NCBI GenBank assembly: GCA_947630475.1 | Contig: CANRHR010000008.1 | Coordinates: 1-64,000, forward strand | Reading direction: 5' to 3' | Length of the DNA: 64,000 nucleotides | Source: an uncultured Clostridia bacterium | GTDB lineage: Bacteria; Bacillota; Clostridia; Lachnospirales; CAG-274 | Shown here: positions 23,923 to 33,293 of the stretch, in pieces | How the letters are laid out: each line of letters opens with the position of its first letter | How positions within the stretch are numbered: the first letter of the stretch is position 1 | Made by a program: the position numbers and the translations under genes | The notes under the pieces: generated by a model | What the model saw: only the letters and a program-made list of their open reading frames with translations | Database searches by the model: none | Told to the model about the DNA's origin: nothing

Positions 23923-26900
23923 TAAATTTTAAAGCTTTCGTTTCTTTTAATCAGCTTCTGCATTTTTTTGGCTTTTCTTTCTTCTCTTCTTTTCTTTCCA
24001 CGGTTTTGTATATTATTAAAAATAACATAAATAACCGGAATAAGAACAAGGGTTACAAGTGTTGAAAGGCTAAGACCAAATACAACTACCGTTGCAAGGC
24101 CTTTCATCATTTCGGCGCCCTCGTTTGTGCTTATCATCATAGGGATAAGGCCGAGAACTGTCGTAAGCGTAGACATAAGTATAGGCCTTAAACGTGTTGG
24201 GCCTGAAAGCTTTAATGCCTGAATAAGTTCATAGCCTCTTTCTCTTATCAAAAGATTTGTGTAGTCGATAAGAACTATTGCATTGTTAACAACGACACCG
24301 GCAAGCATTACGACACCAAGCATTGCCGTTACTGTAATTGAAGAGCCTGTTACAAACAAGCCAAACAAACCTCCTGTTACGGCTATAGGTATAGAGAACA
24401 TGACTATAAAAGGATAAAACAGAGATTCAAATTGTCCTGCCATTATCATGTAAACAAGGCATATACCCAAAAGCAGTGCAAACAAAAGACCCATAAATGA
24501 TTCGGTCATCTCATCGCTTACTCCGCCAAATTCCCAACTGTAGCCATCGGGCATAATATAATCTGCCAAAGCTGCGCTTATGGCGTTATTAATATCTGTT
24601 GTGGCAACTCCGTTTTCAATATTTGCGGTTACAGATACATATGTTTCCTGATCTTCTCTTGTTATAGTCGCAGGAACGGTTGATGAAGTTATTTGTGCTA
24701 TTTCATAAAGCGGTATATTTGTTCCTGTTGAAGTAGGTATAAGTATGCTTTCAACATCTGTTATGAAATTAATCTTATCGCCATCCTGCATAATTCTTAT
24801 GTCATATTCATCGCCGTCTATTTTATAAGTAGTAGCAACAGAACCTGCTATAGCGGTTCTTACAACATTTGCAACCGAAGAGCTTGCAATCCCGTATACG
24901 GATGCCTTATCTCTGTCTACCTTTATTGTCATCTGAGGGGTTGCATCTTCTATGGAGGATTTTGCTTCCGATACATTTGGAATTTTATTTATGATATCCG
25001 CAAAATCATCGGCTAATTTTTCAAGCTGCTCCATATCGTCACCTTTTATAAGGACTTCTGCTCCGCCTGAGTATGATCCCATAGAGCTTGAGCTTGAGGT
25101 TATATCTATTTCTGCGCCGGCAATATCTTTAACCTTTTTTCTCATTGCCTGAGCGACTTCATTAGAGCTTCTGTCCCTTTCTTTTTTATCTACAAGATTA
25201 AGAGTAATTGAGGCGCTGTCTTCTGATGCTCCTGTCAAAACAGACATTGATCCGCCGCCTATAGAGAATGCTATATCTTCAATTTCAGGCTCATCTTCAA
25301 TGGCTTCTATTACTTCCCAAGTTATTTTTTCGGTGTCGGCAAGCTTAGTTCCTTTTGGAAGAGTTATGCTTACATCTACAACGCCTTCATCAGACTGGGG
25401 CATAAAGTCAAATCCCATGGTAGGAAGAACTGCACAGGTTAATAATGTAAACAACAACACGATTAAAAGAGTTATTTTTCTGTGATTTAATGCCGCATCA
25501 AGAAGATGCTTATATCCAACCTCGATAGAAGAAATAATATGACCTATAAAATCCAAAATTATTGTAAATATATTTTTTCTGTCATGAACATTTGCTATAT
25601 CCTCCGGATTTATCAAAACAGACGCAGCCATAGGAACAAATGTAATTGAAATAACAAGCGAAGCTATAAGAGAGAATGATATTGTAAGAGATAAGTCTTT
25701 AAACATCTGTCCTATAGTTCCCTCTACAAAAACAACGGGTAAGAATACGCCTATGGTTGTAAGGGTTGAAGCTATAACAGACGGAACAACCTCTCTTGCT
25801 CCCTCAACAGCGGCAGTAAATCTGTTTTCGCCCTCTTCAAGCTTTTTATATATGCTTTCCAAAACAACTATAGAGCTGTCGACAAGCATACCTATACCTA
25901 AAACCAAGCCGCCAAGGCTCATGAGGTTAAGAGTCATGCCGGAAAAATACATAAGGGCAAATGTAGCAATTATGGAAACCGGCATAGCAATACCTACAAC
26001 CAGTGTAGATTTAAAGTTTCTCAAAAACAGATACAGCACAATTACAGCAAGTATACCGCCTTGAATAGCCGTATTGGCTACGTTTGATATAGAATTGTTT
26101 ATGTAATCGGCAGGATCGTTTATAACGAGAAAATGTATATCGGGATAATCTTCTTGAATTTTATCAAGCTCTTTAAGCACTGTTTTTGAAACATTTACAG
26201 TATTTGCAGTAGACTGTTTCTGTACAGAAAGATTTATTGAAGGCACCTTATTTGTATAAGCTGTGCTTGTCACATCTTGATAAACTTCGGAAACATCGGC
26301 AATATCTCTTAGATATACAGTTGAGCCGGAAGAAGTAGTTATAGGTATATTCTTTATATCTTCAATATTTTCAAATTCACCGTCTACCCTTACTGTCATA
26401 TTTTTGTTGCCCTTATCAACAGAGCCTGTAGGAGTGTTGCTGTTTTCGGCGCTTAAAATTGAAGAAACGGTTGATTCTGAAATACCATAGCCTCTTAACT
26501 TATCTTCTTTTACAACTACTTGAATTTCTTTTTCTCTTCCGCCGCTTATGCTTACGCTGGCAACGCCGTTTTGCCTTTCAAGCCTGTCTGAAATAGACTG
26601 CTCTATTACATCGTTAAGCTCGATAATATCCATAACCTCGCTGTAAGCTGCAATCTGGATAGATGCCATTGAGTTAATATCAATTTTAATAATCATAGGA
26701 TCATCGGCATCATCGGGCAAGGTTCTTTTTATGAGGTCGATTTTTTCTCTTATATCAAGCGCAGCAAGATCTATATTTATATCGCTGTTAAATTGTAAAA
26801 TAACAAGTGAAGAACCGTTATTTGAGTTTGATGAAATCGTATCTATACCCGAAACCGTACCCATGGCGGATTCTATAGGCTCTGTTATAAGCTTTTGGAT

Positions 26901-27074
26901 TTCGGAAGAGCCGCAGCCGTCATATGTGGTAAGCACCAATGCAACAGGGATGTTCATATCCGGAAGCAAATCCATTTTAAGGTTTTTAAGAGAAATAAAA
27001 CCAAACATCAATACAACTATAACAACCATCAGTGTTGCAACGGGGCGTTTAACAGAAATTTTAGATATATTCAT
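23922..27074 (-). CDS. RND-family efflux permease (AcrB/SwrC-like)
   Basis: This 1050-residue proton-driven exporter of the hydrophobe/amphiphile RND family has the usual duplicated plan: one N-terminal membrane helix, a large external loop, then a six-helix bundle, repeated. Motifs include ISVKRPVATLMVVIVVLMFG at the N terminus, GMLVDSSIVVLESIYKKLEEG, and GVVVNNAIVLIDYTNLLIRERG in the second half, with the transport acidic residues. In a Gram-positive cell it acts without an outer-membrane channel, like SwrC/YerP. The gene is 2 bases after the fusion protein gene and ends at a bidirectional terminator. Substrates unknown. Confidence 0.93.
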   Translation of the reverse strand: MNISKISVKRPVATLMVVIVVLMFGFISLKNLKMDLLPDMNIPVALVLTTYDGCGSSEIQKLITEPIESAMGTVSGIDTISSNSNNGSSLVILQFNSDINIDLAALDIREKIDLIKRTLPDDADDPMIIKIDINSMASIQIAAYSEVMDIIELNDVIEQSISDRLERQNGVASVSISGGREKEIQVVVKEDKLRGYGISESTVSSILSAENSNTPTGSVDKGNKNMTVRVDGEFENIEDIKNIPITTSSGSTVYLRDIADVSEVYQDVTSTAYTNKVPSINLSVQKQSTANTVNVSKTVLKELDKIQEDYPDIHFLVINDPADYINNSISNVANTAIQGGILAVIVLYLFLRNFKSTLVVGIAMPVSIIATFALMYFSGMTLNLMSLGGLVLGIGMLVDSSIVVLESIYKKLEEGENRFTAAVEGAREVVPSVIASTLTTIGVFLPVVFVEGTIGQMFKDLSLTISFSLIASLVISITFVPMAASVLINPEDIANVHDRKNIFTIILDFIGHIISSIEVGYKHLLDAALNHRKITLLIVLLFTLLTCAVLPTMGFDFMPQSDEGVVDVSITLPKGTKLADTEKITWEVIEAIEDEPEIEDIAFSIGGGSMSVLTGASEDSASITLNLVDKKERDRSSNEVAQAMRKKVKDIAGAEIDITSSSSSMGSYSGGAEVLIKGDDMEQLEKLADDFADIINKIPNVSEAKSSIEDATPQMTIKVDRDKASVYGIASSSVANVVRTAIAGSVATTYKIDGDEYDIRIMQDGDKINFITDVESILIPTSTGTNIPLYEIAQITSSTVPATITREDQETYVSVTANIENGVATTDINNAISAALADYIMPDGYSWEFGGVSDEMTESFMGLLFALLLGICLVYMIMAGQFESLFYPFIVMFSIPIAVTGGLFGLFVTGSSITVTAMLGVVMLAGVVVNNAIVLIDYTNLLIRERGYELIQALKLSGPTRLRPILMSTLTTVLGLIPMMISTNEGAEMMKGLATVVVFGLSLSTLVTLVLIPVIYVIFNNIQNRGKKRREERKAKKMQKLIKRNESFKI

Positions 27075-27076
27075 TT

Positions 27077-28600
27077 TTATTCCTCCTTAGACGGCTGCTG
27101 AGAGGAGGGCTCGCCGTTTTCGGCATTATTGTCGTTTTCTTTTTCTTCGCTTTTTTCTTCGTTTATTACTTTAACCTCTTCACCGTCTATAACATAATCC
27201 TGTCCGTTTACTATAACATTGTCGCCGCCTGTTACGCCGCTTACTATTTGAATATCTTCACCGTTGTCAATACCTGTTTCAACAACTTTTTTAACAGCCT
27301 TGTTATCTTCAACAACAAAAACATATTTGTCCGTATCGTTTTCAAGAACTGTATTTCTTGGCACTACAAAGGCATTGTCTGATTGGCTTTCAACAAAATG
27401 AATTTCGGCAAACATTCCGGATTTTATGCTGGAATCAGAGTTTTCAATTTCAATCTTAACAGGATATATATTTGTGGAATCGGCGGAAGGAGAAATTGTT
27501 TTTATAACTCCCGTTAATGTTTTGTTTCCTATTGTAGGAATAACAACATCTACGCTTTCTCCGATATCTATCAGGTTTATGATTTTTTCGGAAACATTAA
27601 CTTCGACAGTAACCTTACTCATATCCACAATGGTATAAGGAGCGCTTTGGGCACTTACCATATTTGTTTCGCTTATATTTTTTTCGCTTATATAACCGCT
27701 TATAGGAGCCTTAACGGATGTGTCGTTTAAGGTACTCTTTGCAATCTGAAGCTGTGTCAAAACAGAATCTCTTGAAGCAAGAGCGGTGTTTACTCCGGCT
27801 TGGGCGGTTTCGATATTGTCGGATGTGGTTTTGTTGTCAAAAATATCAAGTGACTTTTGGGCGTTATTATACGCTTCAACAGCCTGATCATAAGCTATTT
27901 GAGCCTGTTCAAAGTTAAGCTGAGTCTGCTCATAGGCAAGCTGAGTCTGCTCATAGGCATTTTTGCTTTGATTGTATGCAAGCTCGATAGACTCAAAGTC
28001 TGATCTTGCAACAACACCGGCATCATAGAGTTTTTTTGTATCGTTATATTTTTTTTCTGTATCATCAAGAGTTGACTTTGCATTATCAAGCTGTATTTTT
28101 GAATTTTCGACAGCCTTTTGAGAATTTTCGACAGCCTTTTGAGAATTTTCAACAGCCTTTTGAGAGCTGTCAACTCCGCTTTGAAGAGAAAGGCGGCTGC
28201 TTTCTATTTGACCGCCGTCTGAAACTTGGCTGAGTCCCGTTCTTGCGCTTGCAACAGATGCATCGCTGACTTTAAGAGAGGCTTCAAGCTGTTTAATCTG
28301 ATCTTGAATATCCTTTTTATCAAGGGTAAACAAAATATCGCCTTCGTTTACATAGTCGCCGACATCATATTTTACGCTTTCAACAAGGCCTGAAAGCTTG
28401 CTTGTTACGTTTACCGTATCGTTAGGTTTAACCTGACCGGCATAAACAAGCTCTTTTTTAATTGAAGAAACACTCATCTGCTGAACCTCAACGGGCGTTT
28501 TGTTTTCTTCTTGAACAACCTCTTCTTTTTTGCCGCATCCTGAGAACAATATTGAAATAATAGTCAAAGGAAGAATAAGATTTTTAAGTCTTTTTTTCAT
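27077..28600 (-). CDS. RND periplasmic-adaptor-like membrane fusion lipoprotein
   Basis: This 507-residue HlyD/AcrA-type adaptor pairs with the RND pump. The lipoprotein signal ends ISILFSGCGKKEE. A biotinyl-lipoyl half (SGLVESVKYDVGDYVNEGDILF) is followed by an unusually long coiled coil (about 85-275) and the second half (VKAPISGYISEKN), then beta-barrel domains and a Glu/Asn-rich tail. The coiled coil contains exact tandem heptads (SQKAVEN three times, AYEQTQL twice) encoded by 21-bp DNA repeats. It lies between the double MarR gene and the pump gene, so one operon is likely. Confidence 0.9.
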   Translation of the reverse strand: MKKRLKNLILPLTIISILFSGCGKKEEVVQEENKTPVEVQQMSVSSIKKELVYAGQVKPNDTVNVTSKLSGLVESVKYDVGDYVNEGDILFTLDKKDIQDQIKQLEASLKVSDASVASARTGLSQVSDGGQIESSRLSLQSGVDSSQKAVENSQKAVENSQKAVENSKIQLDNAKSTLDDTEKKYNDTKKLYDAGVVARSDFESIELAYNQSKNAYEQTQLAYEQTQLNFEQAQIAYDQAVEAYNNAQKSLDIFDNKTTSDNIETAQAGVNTALASRDSVLTQLQIAKSTLNDTSVKAPISGYISEKNISETNMVSAQSAPYTIVDMSKVTVEVNVSEKIINLIDIGESVDVVIPTIGNKTLTGVIKTISPSADSTNIYPVKIEIENSDSSIKSGMFAEIHFVESQSDNAFVVPRNTVLENDTDKYVFVVEDNKAVKKVVETGIDNGEDIQIVSGVTGGDNVIVNGQDYVIDGEEVKVINEEKSEEKENDNNAENGEPSSQQPSKEE

Positions 28601-28664
28601 TTTTGTAACCTCCGAAATTTTTGTTCATAAATAACAAGAATGAGCTTTAAGGCATATGAAAAAT

Positions 28665-29573
28665 TTACATATCATTATCAAATGCCATAAGCAGCAAATC
28701 AATCCCTTTTTCAATAGAAACTATGCTTTTTTCGTTTAATGATATTACATAGTTAAGGAATATTGTTTTCATAATCTGCTGCATTTTTTTTATTACTTCT
28801 CTGCCTTTTGGAGTAAGCTTTATGTAAACTATTCTGCCGTCTTCATTCTCGGCAGGGGATTCTTTTATCACATAACCGCTTTTAACAAGCTTTGATACGG
28901 TTATGGATACGGTACTTCCGCTGGAATTTAAAAAATTTTCCAATCTGCTTATTGTATTATATTTGTATTTTTCTATGCATATAAGCAGATGACATTGATT
29001 TTTTGTAAGAAAACCTCCCAAAACATCTATCCTCATATCATCTCTTATTATAAGGTTGATCTTTCTTATCAAAGCCAATAAGAACAGAGCTTGGTTGTGA
29101 AGCATCTGCTCCAGAGGGTCTGCATTATCCGGAGCAAAGCTTAATACGCTTAAAAGCTCTTTGTCGTTATCGTCAAGCGCATCGGCAAGATGCTGCCAGG
29201 CATTGAGCATACAGCTTTTTTGATATTCGTTCATCAGTGAAAAAATATATTTTGATTCATCAAAATTTTTTTTTTGAATATCCTTAAGAAGACATTCTCC
29301 TTTTTTAGAGATTGAAAAATAAATGCGCCTTTTATCGTCACATTCATTGGGATAGGTTTTGATGAGATAGCCTTTTTTGAGCATTTTGCTCATTATGATG
29401 GAAATAGTGCTTTTGCTTATCTGCATAAGCTTTGCAAGTTCGGAAACCGTATTTTTTTTACTGTATGCAAGTATGCATAAAATAGCAAACTGTCTGTCGC
29501 TTATTTCTTTTTTTAGATTGGAAAATTTTGCACTTTTTATATATTTATTACGGTAAAGCATCATAACTTCCAT
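28665..29573 (-). CDS. Fused double-MarR transcriptional regulator
   Basis: The protein has 302 residues, about twice a normal MarR. Two winged-helix units are seen: the first at about 20-95 (VSELAKLMQISKSTISIIMSKM, wing DDKRRIYF), the second at about 190-270 (ISRLENFLNSSGSTVSITVSKL, wing NEDGRIVYIKLTPKG). It should work as a single-chain pseudo-dimer repressing its own operon with the fusion protein and pump downstream. ATG 29573 has no ribosome binding site. The frame stays open upstream to ATT codons at 29621-29627, behind GGGAGG, and the added residues look like a normal MarR first helix, so the true start may be ATT near 29621. Confidence 0.85.
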   Translation of the reverse strand: MEVMMLYRNKYIKSAKFSNLKKEISDRQFAILCILAYSKKNTVSELAKLMQISKSTISIIMSKMLKKGYLIKTYPNECDDKRRIYFSISKKGECLLKDIQKKNFDESKYIFSLMNEYQKSCMLNAWQHLADALDDNDKELLSVLSFAPDNADPLEQMLHNQALFLLALIRKINLIIRDDMRIDVLGGFLTKNQCHLLICIEKYKYNTISRLENFLNSSGSTVSITVSKLVKSGYVIKESPAENEDGRIVYIKLTPKGREVIKKMQQIMKTIFLNYVISLNEKSIVSIEKGIDLLLMAFDNDM

Positions 29574-29655
29574 TATCAGAACAAGCTTTTCAGCCAGTTT
29601 TTCATATTTTGCGGCCGTAATAATAATACGCCTCCCTTACTTATGATTTTAATTA

Positions 29656-29697
29656 ATTTTACTATAAAACTATTTTACTGTCAATAAAATTAGTTTT
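29656..29697 (-). promoter_or_regulatory. Promoter and inverted-repeat operator of the MarR-RND operon
   Basis: On the minus strand TTGACA (29684-29679) and TAAAAT (29661-29656) are 17 bases apart. AAAACTATTTT lies between them (29666-29676 in plus-strand reading) and a complementary AAAATTAGTTTT covers 29686-29697 just upstream of the -35. These arms bracket the -35 and are a natural MarR operator, implying autorepression. The rest of 29698-29930 is A/T-rich with nothing else recognised. Confidence 0.6.
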
Positions 29698-29936
29698 ACA
29701 ATAAATCTTTTTAACATTAAAACGATAGTTTGTTTTGTACAAAACATACAAAAATAAAACTATAAATCGAATAAATTTAATCAAATATAAACAATTTAAG
29801 TGTAATATTAAAATATGCTTAGATAATTTAACATAATTTAAAAAATAAATTTATAAAAAATTGTTGAATAAAAAATCGGCAGATTATAAAATATGCCAGT
29901 CTTTTTGTTCATGTGAGATAAAGAAGTTAAAGAAAT

Positions 29937-29973
29937 AAAAAAAGCAGCAAATCTTTTTTAAGACTTGCTGCTT
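29937..29973 (-). terminator. Terminator of the flavodoxin-like gene
   Basis: On the minus strand AAGCAGCAAGTCTT pairs with AAGATTTGCTGCTT and ends in seven T. It is the last structure of the flavodoxin-like transcription unit. Confidence 0.75.
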
Positions 29974-30033
29974 CATGTGCCGTTATAGGGCGGCGGATAT
30001 TCAGCTTTTGTGCGCCGAATCTTGAATAGGCTT

Positions 30034-30654
30034 TCATCGTATAAAATTTGTGAATATCTTTTCTTCTCCCATCGGAAACTCCACTCCGTTTTTTCGTCCG
30101 AGGTCGATACACTTTAATAGCCACGCCATGTTATTTCCCAGTGTTCGCATGGTTTGCAAGCCCTCTAAATCCTGACGGACATCATCAGGGGTAAAACCGT
30201 GTACCTGATTCCAATATTGAGAGGAAACAACCGGCATACTGTTCATCGTAAAATACTTATTTAGTTGATCGAAAGCAGCAGACGCACCTCCACGGCGGCA
30301 GCTTACAACAGCTGCTCCCGGCTTTCCGGCAAACTTCCCGCCGCCGGCAAAGAAGACTCGGTCAAGGAAGGCTGTAAGCTGACCGCTGGCTCCTGCATAA
30401 TAAACGGGGGAACCGATTACGATTCCGTCTATTTCCGGCAGCATGGAAAGCATTTCGTTTACCTTGTCATCAACAAAACATTTTCCGGTTTTCTGGCAGT
30501 TTCCGCAGGCAATACAACCGGCAATCGGCTTTACTCCCAGATACATAAATTTTGTTTCAATTTCGTTCTTTTCCAATGTATCCGCCACTTCTTTCAAGGC
30601 GGTGTAGGTACAGCCCTCTTTATTTGGGCTGCCATTGATTAGCAATACTTTCAT
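30034..30654 (-). CDS. Flavodoxin-family NAD(P)H-dependent oxidoreductase
   Basis: This 206-residue FMN-binding protein opens with the flavodoxin-like phosphate loop NGSPNKEGCTYTAL. A ferredoxin-like cysteine motif CIACGNCQKTGKC occurs at about 47-59, as in iron-sulfur flavoproteins, then GIVIGSPVYYAGASG around the isoalloxazine and AAVVSCRRGGAS. Members reduce quinones, nitro compounds or metal ions; the physiological partner is unknown. The gene is much richer in G+C (locally around 50-60%) than its neighbours, with matching codon choice, which suggests acquisition by transfer. Start ATG 30654 follows a GAGGT site. Confidence 0.9.
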   Translation of the reverse strand: MKVLLINGSPNKEGCTYTALKEVADTLEKNEIETKFMYLGVKPIAGCIACGNCQKTGKCFVDDKVNEMLSMLPEIDGIVIGSPVYYAGASGQLTAFLDRVFFAGGGKFAGKPGAAVVSCRRGGASAAFDQLNKYFTMNSMPVVSSQYWNQVHGFTPDDVRQDLEGLQTMRTLGNNMAWLLKCIDLGRKNGVEFPMGEEKIFTNFIR

Positions 30655-30852
30655 TTTTTTACCTCATAATTTTTTATTAATTTGTTCAGTCATTCAACAT
30701 TAATCATTATACCACCAAAATGTGAAGAAATCTACTGTCCTTTAAGATGGTTAATCAAATAATTTTAAGATTATTTTGGATAAAAGACGATCGGCGATTT
30801 GTCTGCGCCTGTTTTGTTGTGCTGATATCGTACATGATCATATAGGCGTTTA

Positions 30853-32802
30853 TTATTTGCAGTTATAAAGCCTGAGCATTGTAGCTATTGCCTGTTCTCT
30901 TGTATAATTCATCCAAGGTGAAAATTTTCCGTTTCCGGTGCCTGCCATAACAAAGGTATCGCCGCTTTTTATTGAAGCTATGGTGTATATTGCCTGCTTT
31001 GCCCAAGATGCAAAATAGCTTTCATCAACAAATTTTGATATATTTTCACTGCCTGAAACGTTCAGAAGCGAAGCGACATTTCTAAGCATAACAGCCGACT
31101 CTTGTCTTGTTATTTTGTTGTCAGGGGCAAAAAGTTTATCATCAATGCCCGCTGTTATTTTAAGCCCGTATGCCGCCGTAACATATGGGTCGGAAACATC
31201 TGTAAATGGACTTTTTGCCGACATATCCACCTTATATCCTGTTTTTAATGAATAAACTTCCATTGCAAGGCGGCAAAATTCCTGCCTTGTTATGTTTTTC
31301 TTGTAGTTTGACTGAAGCTCTGAGGGTACAAGACCAAGAGCAATGGCATCGTTTATGCTTTTAACCGCCCAGTCGCTTGGCTCTTCTGTATTGCCTGTGC
31401 CTATAAGCTCCGCCTTTGTTTTATATTCCTTGCCGTTAAGGTCGTAATATATGGTTTCTGCGCCCTCCCAGACAGCCTCAATATATACAACTCCGTTTTC
31501 TTCTTTTACATATTTTTCGCCGTAACTCATGGCGCAAATCGGTTTATAGTTTGAATCAAGCACACCGGTTGTGGGGTCGGAATGTCCCATTATGCCTTTT
31601 ACAATAATTGTGTTTCCGGGCTGAACGGTATCATCTATTGCATTATATGAGTTTTCTGTCAGAGCCTTTCCATCAGAGTCGATAACCCATACAATTTTGC
31701 CTAAATATTCGCTGCTGTAGGCGGTTTGGTCATATATATAATTTCCGTCGGCGCCTTTTAGCGGCTTTAAGAAAACTATATCGGAATTTTCGGTATTTGT
31801 GTATTTTGCATTTTTGTCATACACATCAATTTTGCCGTCAAGATAACATAAAGTATTTCCGGAATCGTTTGAGTTGATATAATAATATTTTTCATCTATC
31901 ACATTGTTTAGATTGTTGTCAAGCATACCGTATAGCAAGGGATATTTGTCGCTGCTTCTGACAACAATGCCGTTTTTTAAGGCGTATACTTCGGCGTAGC
32001 CTTGTTCTTTTAATATATTGCCTTTATCGTCACATATATAGGTAAGCCCGTCGTCGCTTTTTAATGTGAAGTAGGGGGTTAAATAAAGCTCTTCCACTTC
32101 CGCTGCGGGGGTGAAGTCTGCATAAAGACAGATGCTTTTTTTTGCGTCCTGCGAATAATTTTCACAGTAAAATCTGTTGTTTCTGAATGAAATTGAAGTA
32201 TATTCAAACGGTATGGCAAGATTAAGGCTTGCATCGTATATGCCGTTTTTAAAATCGCTTAGCCTTTCGGCAATAATGCTTCCTTCTGCGCCTTCAAGCT
32301 GGGCAAATTCATCATTTATAAGTTTATTTCCGTTTTTGTCGCATATAAATAATACGGTTTTTGAAGGATCTTTATCATCAATTACTTTAAGTGAATAATA
32401 TTTTGTTGAATTAATTTGGCTTATATCCAAGGGCTGTGATATTTTGTTAAAGCTATTGTCGTAGTAATCCATACCATTGTCGGTAATGCAGTTGAAGGTT
32501 GAGGTATTGTCATTGTAGCTGATTTCCGAATACAAAGGCTTAACAACAATATTAAGCTGTAAATCCATAATGCCGCAGCAAAGGCTTTCTTTATCCTTAA
32601 AAACAATACCAGTACCCATTTTTTCAGCCCAAAAATAGGGCGCTTCTTTTATAACATTTCCGCCTTTATCGCAAAATTTAAACATACCGTTATCGTCGGT
32701 ATAGCTGTAATAGGGGGAATCTCCTATTTGTGTCAGCTCTTGAGCATTGGCGGAAACTGCCATTATTAATGCTAAAGCAAGGGTTAAAATAATTTTTTTC
32801 AT
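30853..32802 (-). CDS. Secreted WG-repeat-like protein with SLH domains
   Basis: This 649-residue surface protein has a signal peptide at 1-20 (ends SANAQE). A long region (about 25-450) of irregular repeats resembles WG repeats, such as GIMDLQLNIVVKPLYSEISY and YGMLDNNLNNVIDEKYYYI. About three S-layer homology modules occupy 475-649 (RQEFCRLAMEVYSL, TRQESAVMLRNVASLL, TREQAIATMLRLYNC). SLH modules bind secondary wall polymer, so the protein sits on the cell surface. GAGGTG precedes ATG 32802. Monocistronic; its job is unknown, perhaps structural or adhesive. Confidence 0.88.
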   Translation of the reverse strand: MKKIILTLALALIMAVSANAQELTQIGDSPYYSYTDDNGMFKFCDKGGNVIKEAPYFWAEKMGTGIVFKDKESLCCGIMDLQLNIVVKPLYSEISYNDNTSTFNCITDNGMDYYDNSFNKISQPLDISQINSTKYYSLKVIDDKDPSKTVLFICDKNGNKLINDEFAQLEGAEGSIIAERLSDFKNGIYDASLNLAIPFEYTSISFRNNRFYCENYSQDAKKSICLYADFTPAAEVEELYLTPYFTLKSDDGLTYICDDKGNILKEQGYAEVYALKNGIVVRSSDKYPLLYGMLDNNLNNVIDEKYYYINSNDSGNTLCYLDGKIDVYDKNAKYTNTENSDIVFLKPLKGADGNYIYDQTAYSSEYLGKIVWVIDSDGKALTENSYNAIDDTVQPGNTIIVKGIMGHSDPTTGVLDSNYKPICAMSYGEKYVKEENGVVYIEAVWEGAETIYYDLNGKEYKTKAELIGTGNTEEPSDWAVKSINDAIALGLVPSELQSNYKKNITRQEFCRLAMEVYSLKTGYKVDMSAKSPFTDVSDPYVTAAYGLKITAGIDDKLFAPDNKITRQESAVMLRNVASLLNVSGSENISKFVDESYFASWAKQAIYTIASIKSGDTFVMAGTGNGKFSPWMNYTREQAIATMLRLYNCK

Positions 32803-32997
32803 TTAATTCACCTCATAATTTATTGACTCAATTAAATAAGCCACAGATTTAAAATCCGCAAGGAAAGTATTTATGCCTTTTTCGATATCATTATATCATA
32901 ATTTAAGGTTTTTTTCTACCTATAAATTTTTTAGTGACAAAGCATTAAAAATATGTATAATTAATAGTATATACTTACCGATAGGTAAATTTTTTGC

Positions 32998-33231
32998 CAA
33001 TAAGGCTTTGTTAAAAGCCATTCAGACTGTCAAAAAAAACTGCTTTGAACAAGGAACTTAAAGCGTCGCAGACTTATAATCCGCAGTCGGAATTCACTTC
33101 CGCCGAGGAAAACAGCGAGTTTCAAGGGATTTTTAATCCCGATGGAATGAGCTGTTTATACATCTGTTTTCTCTCGAAAAAGTCCCGCAGGGATTTTTTC
33201 GACACTCAATAAGGCTTTGTTAAAAGCCATT
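32998..33231. repeat. Dispersed repeat copy B inside 25-bp direct repeats
   Basis: The element at 33023-33206 is an inverted copy of repeat A. It begins CAGACTGTCAAAAAAA and ends TTTTTTCGACACT, imperfect inverted ends. Exact 25-bp direct repeats flank it at 32998-33022 and 33207-33231 (CAATAAGGCTTTG... each). They look like a target duplication, though 25 bp is long. The 491-base gap 32803-33293 holds only this and A/T-rich DNA; no gene was found. Confidence 0.8.
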
Positions 33232-33293
33232 GGTTATCGGTAAGCATAAGATCGGCAAAAATATCATTAATATAAACAGTGAGGTAAAATTTT

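Noticed and set aside
28090..28165. CRISPR-like direct repeats
   Set aside because: The units are contiguous 21-bp coding heptads without spacers; no CRISPR array or cas gene was seen in the window.
27895..28173. Out-of-frame reading frames across the adaptor coiled-coil region
   Set aside because: They are shadows of the 21-bp repeats, which stay open in several frames.
29927..30124. A 65-codon minus-strand frame after the flavodoxin-like gene
   Set aside because: It overlaps the gene end in another frame and includes the terminator stem.
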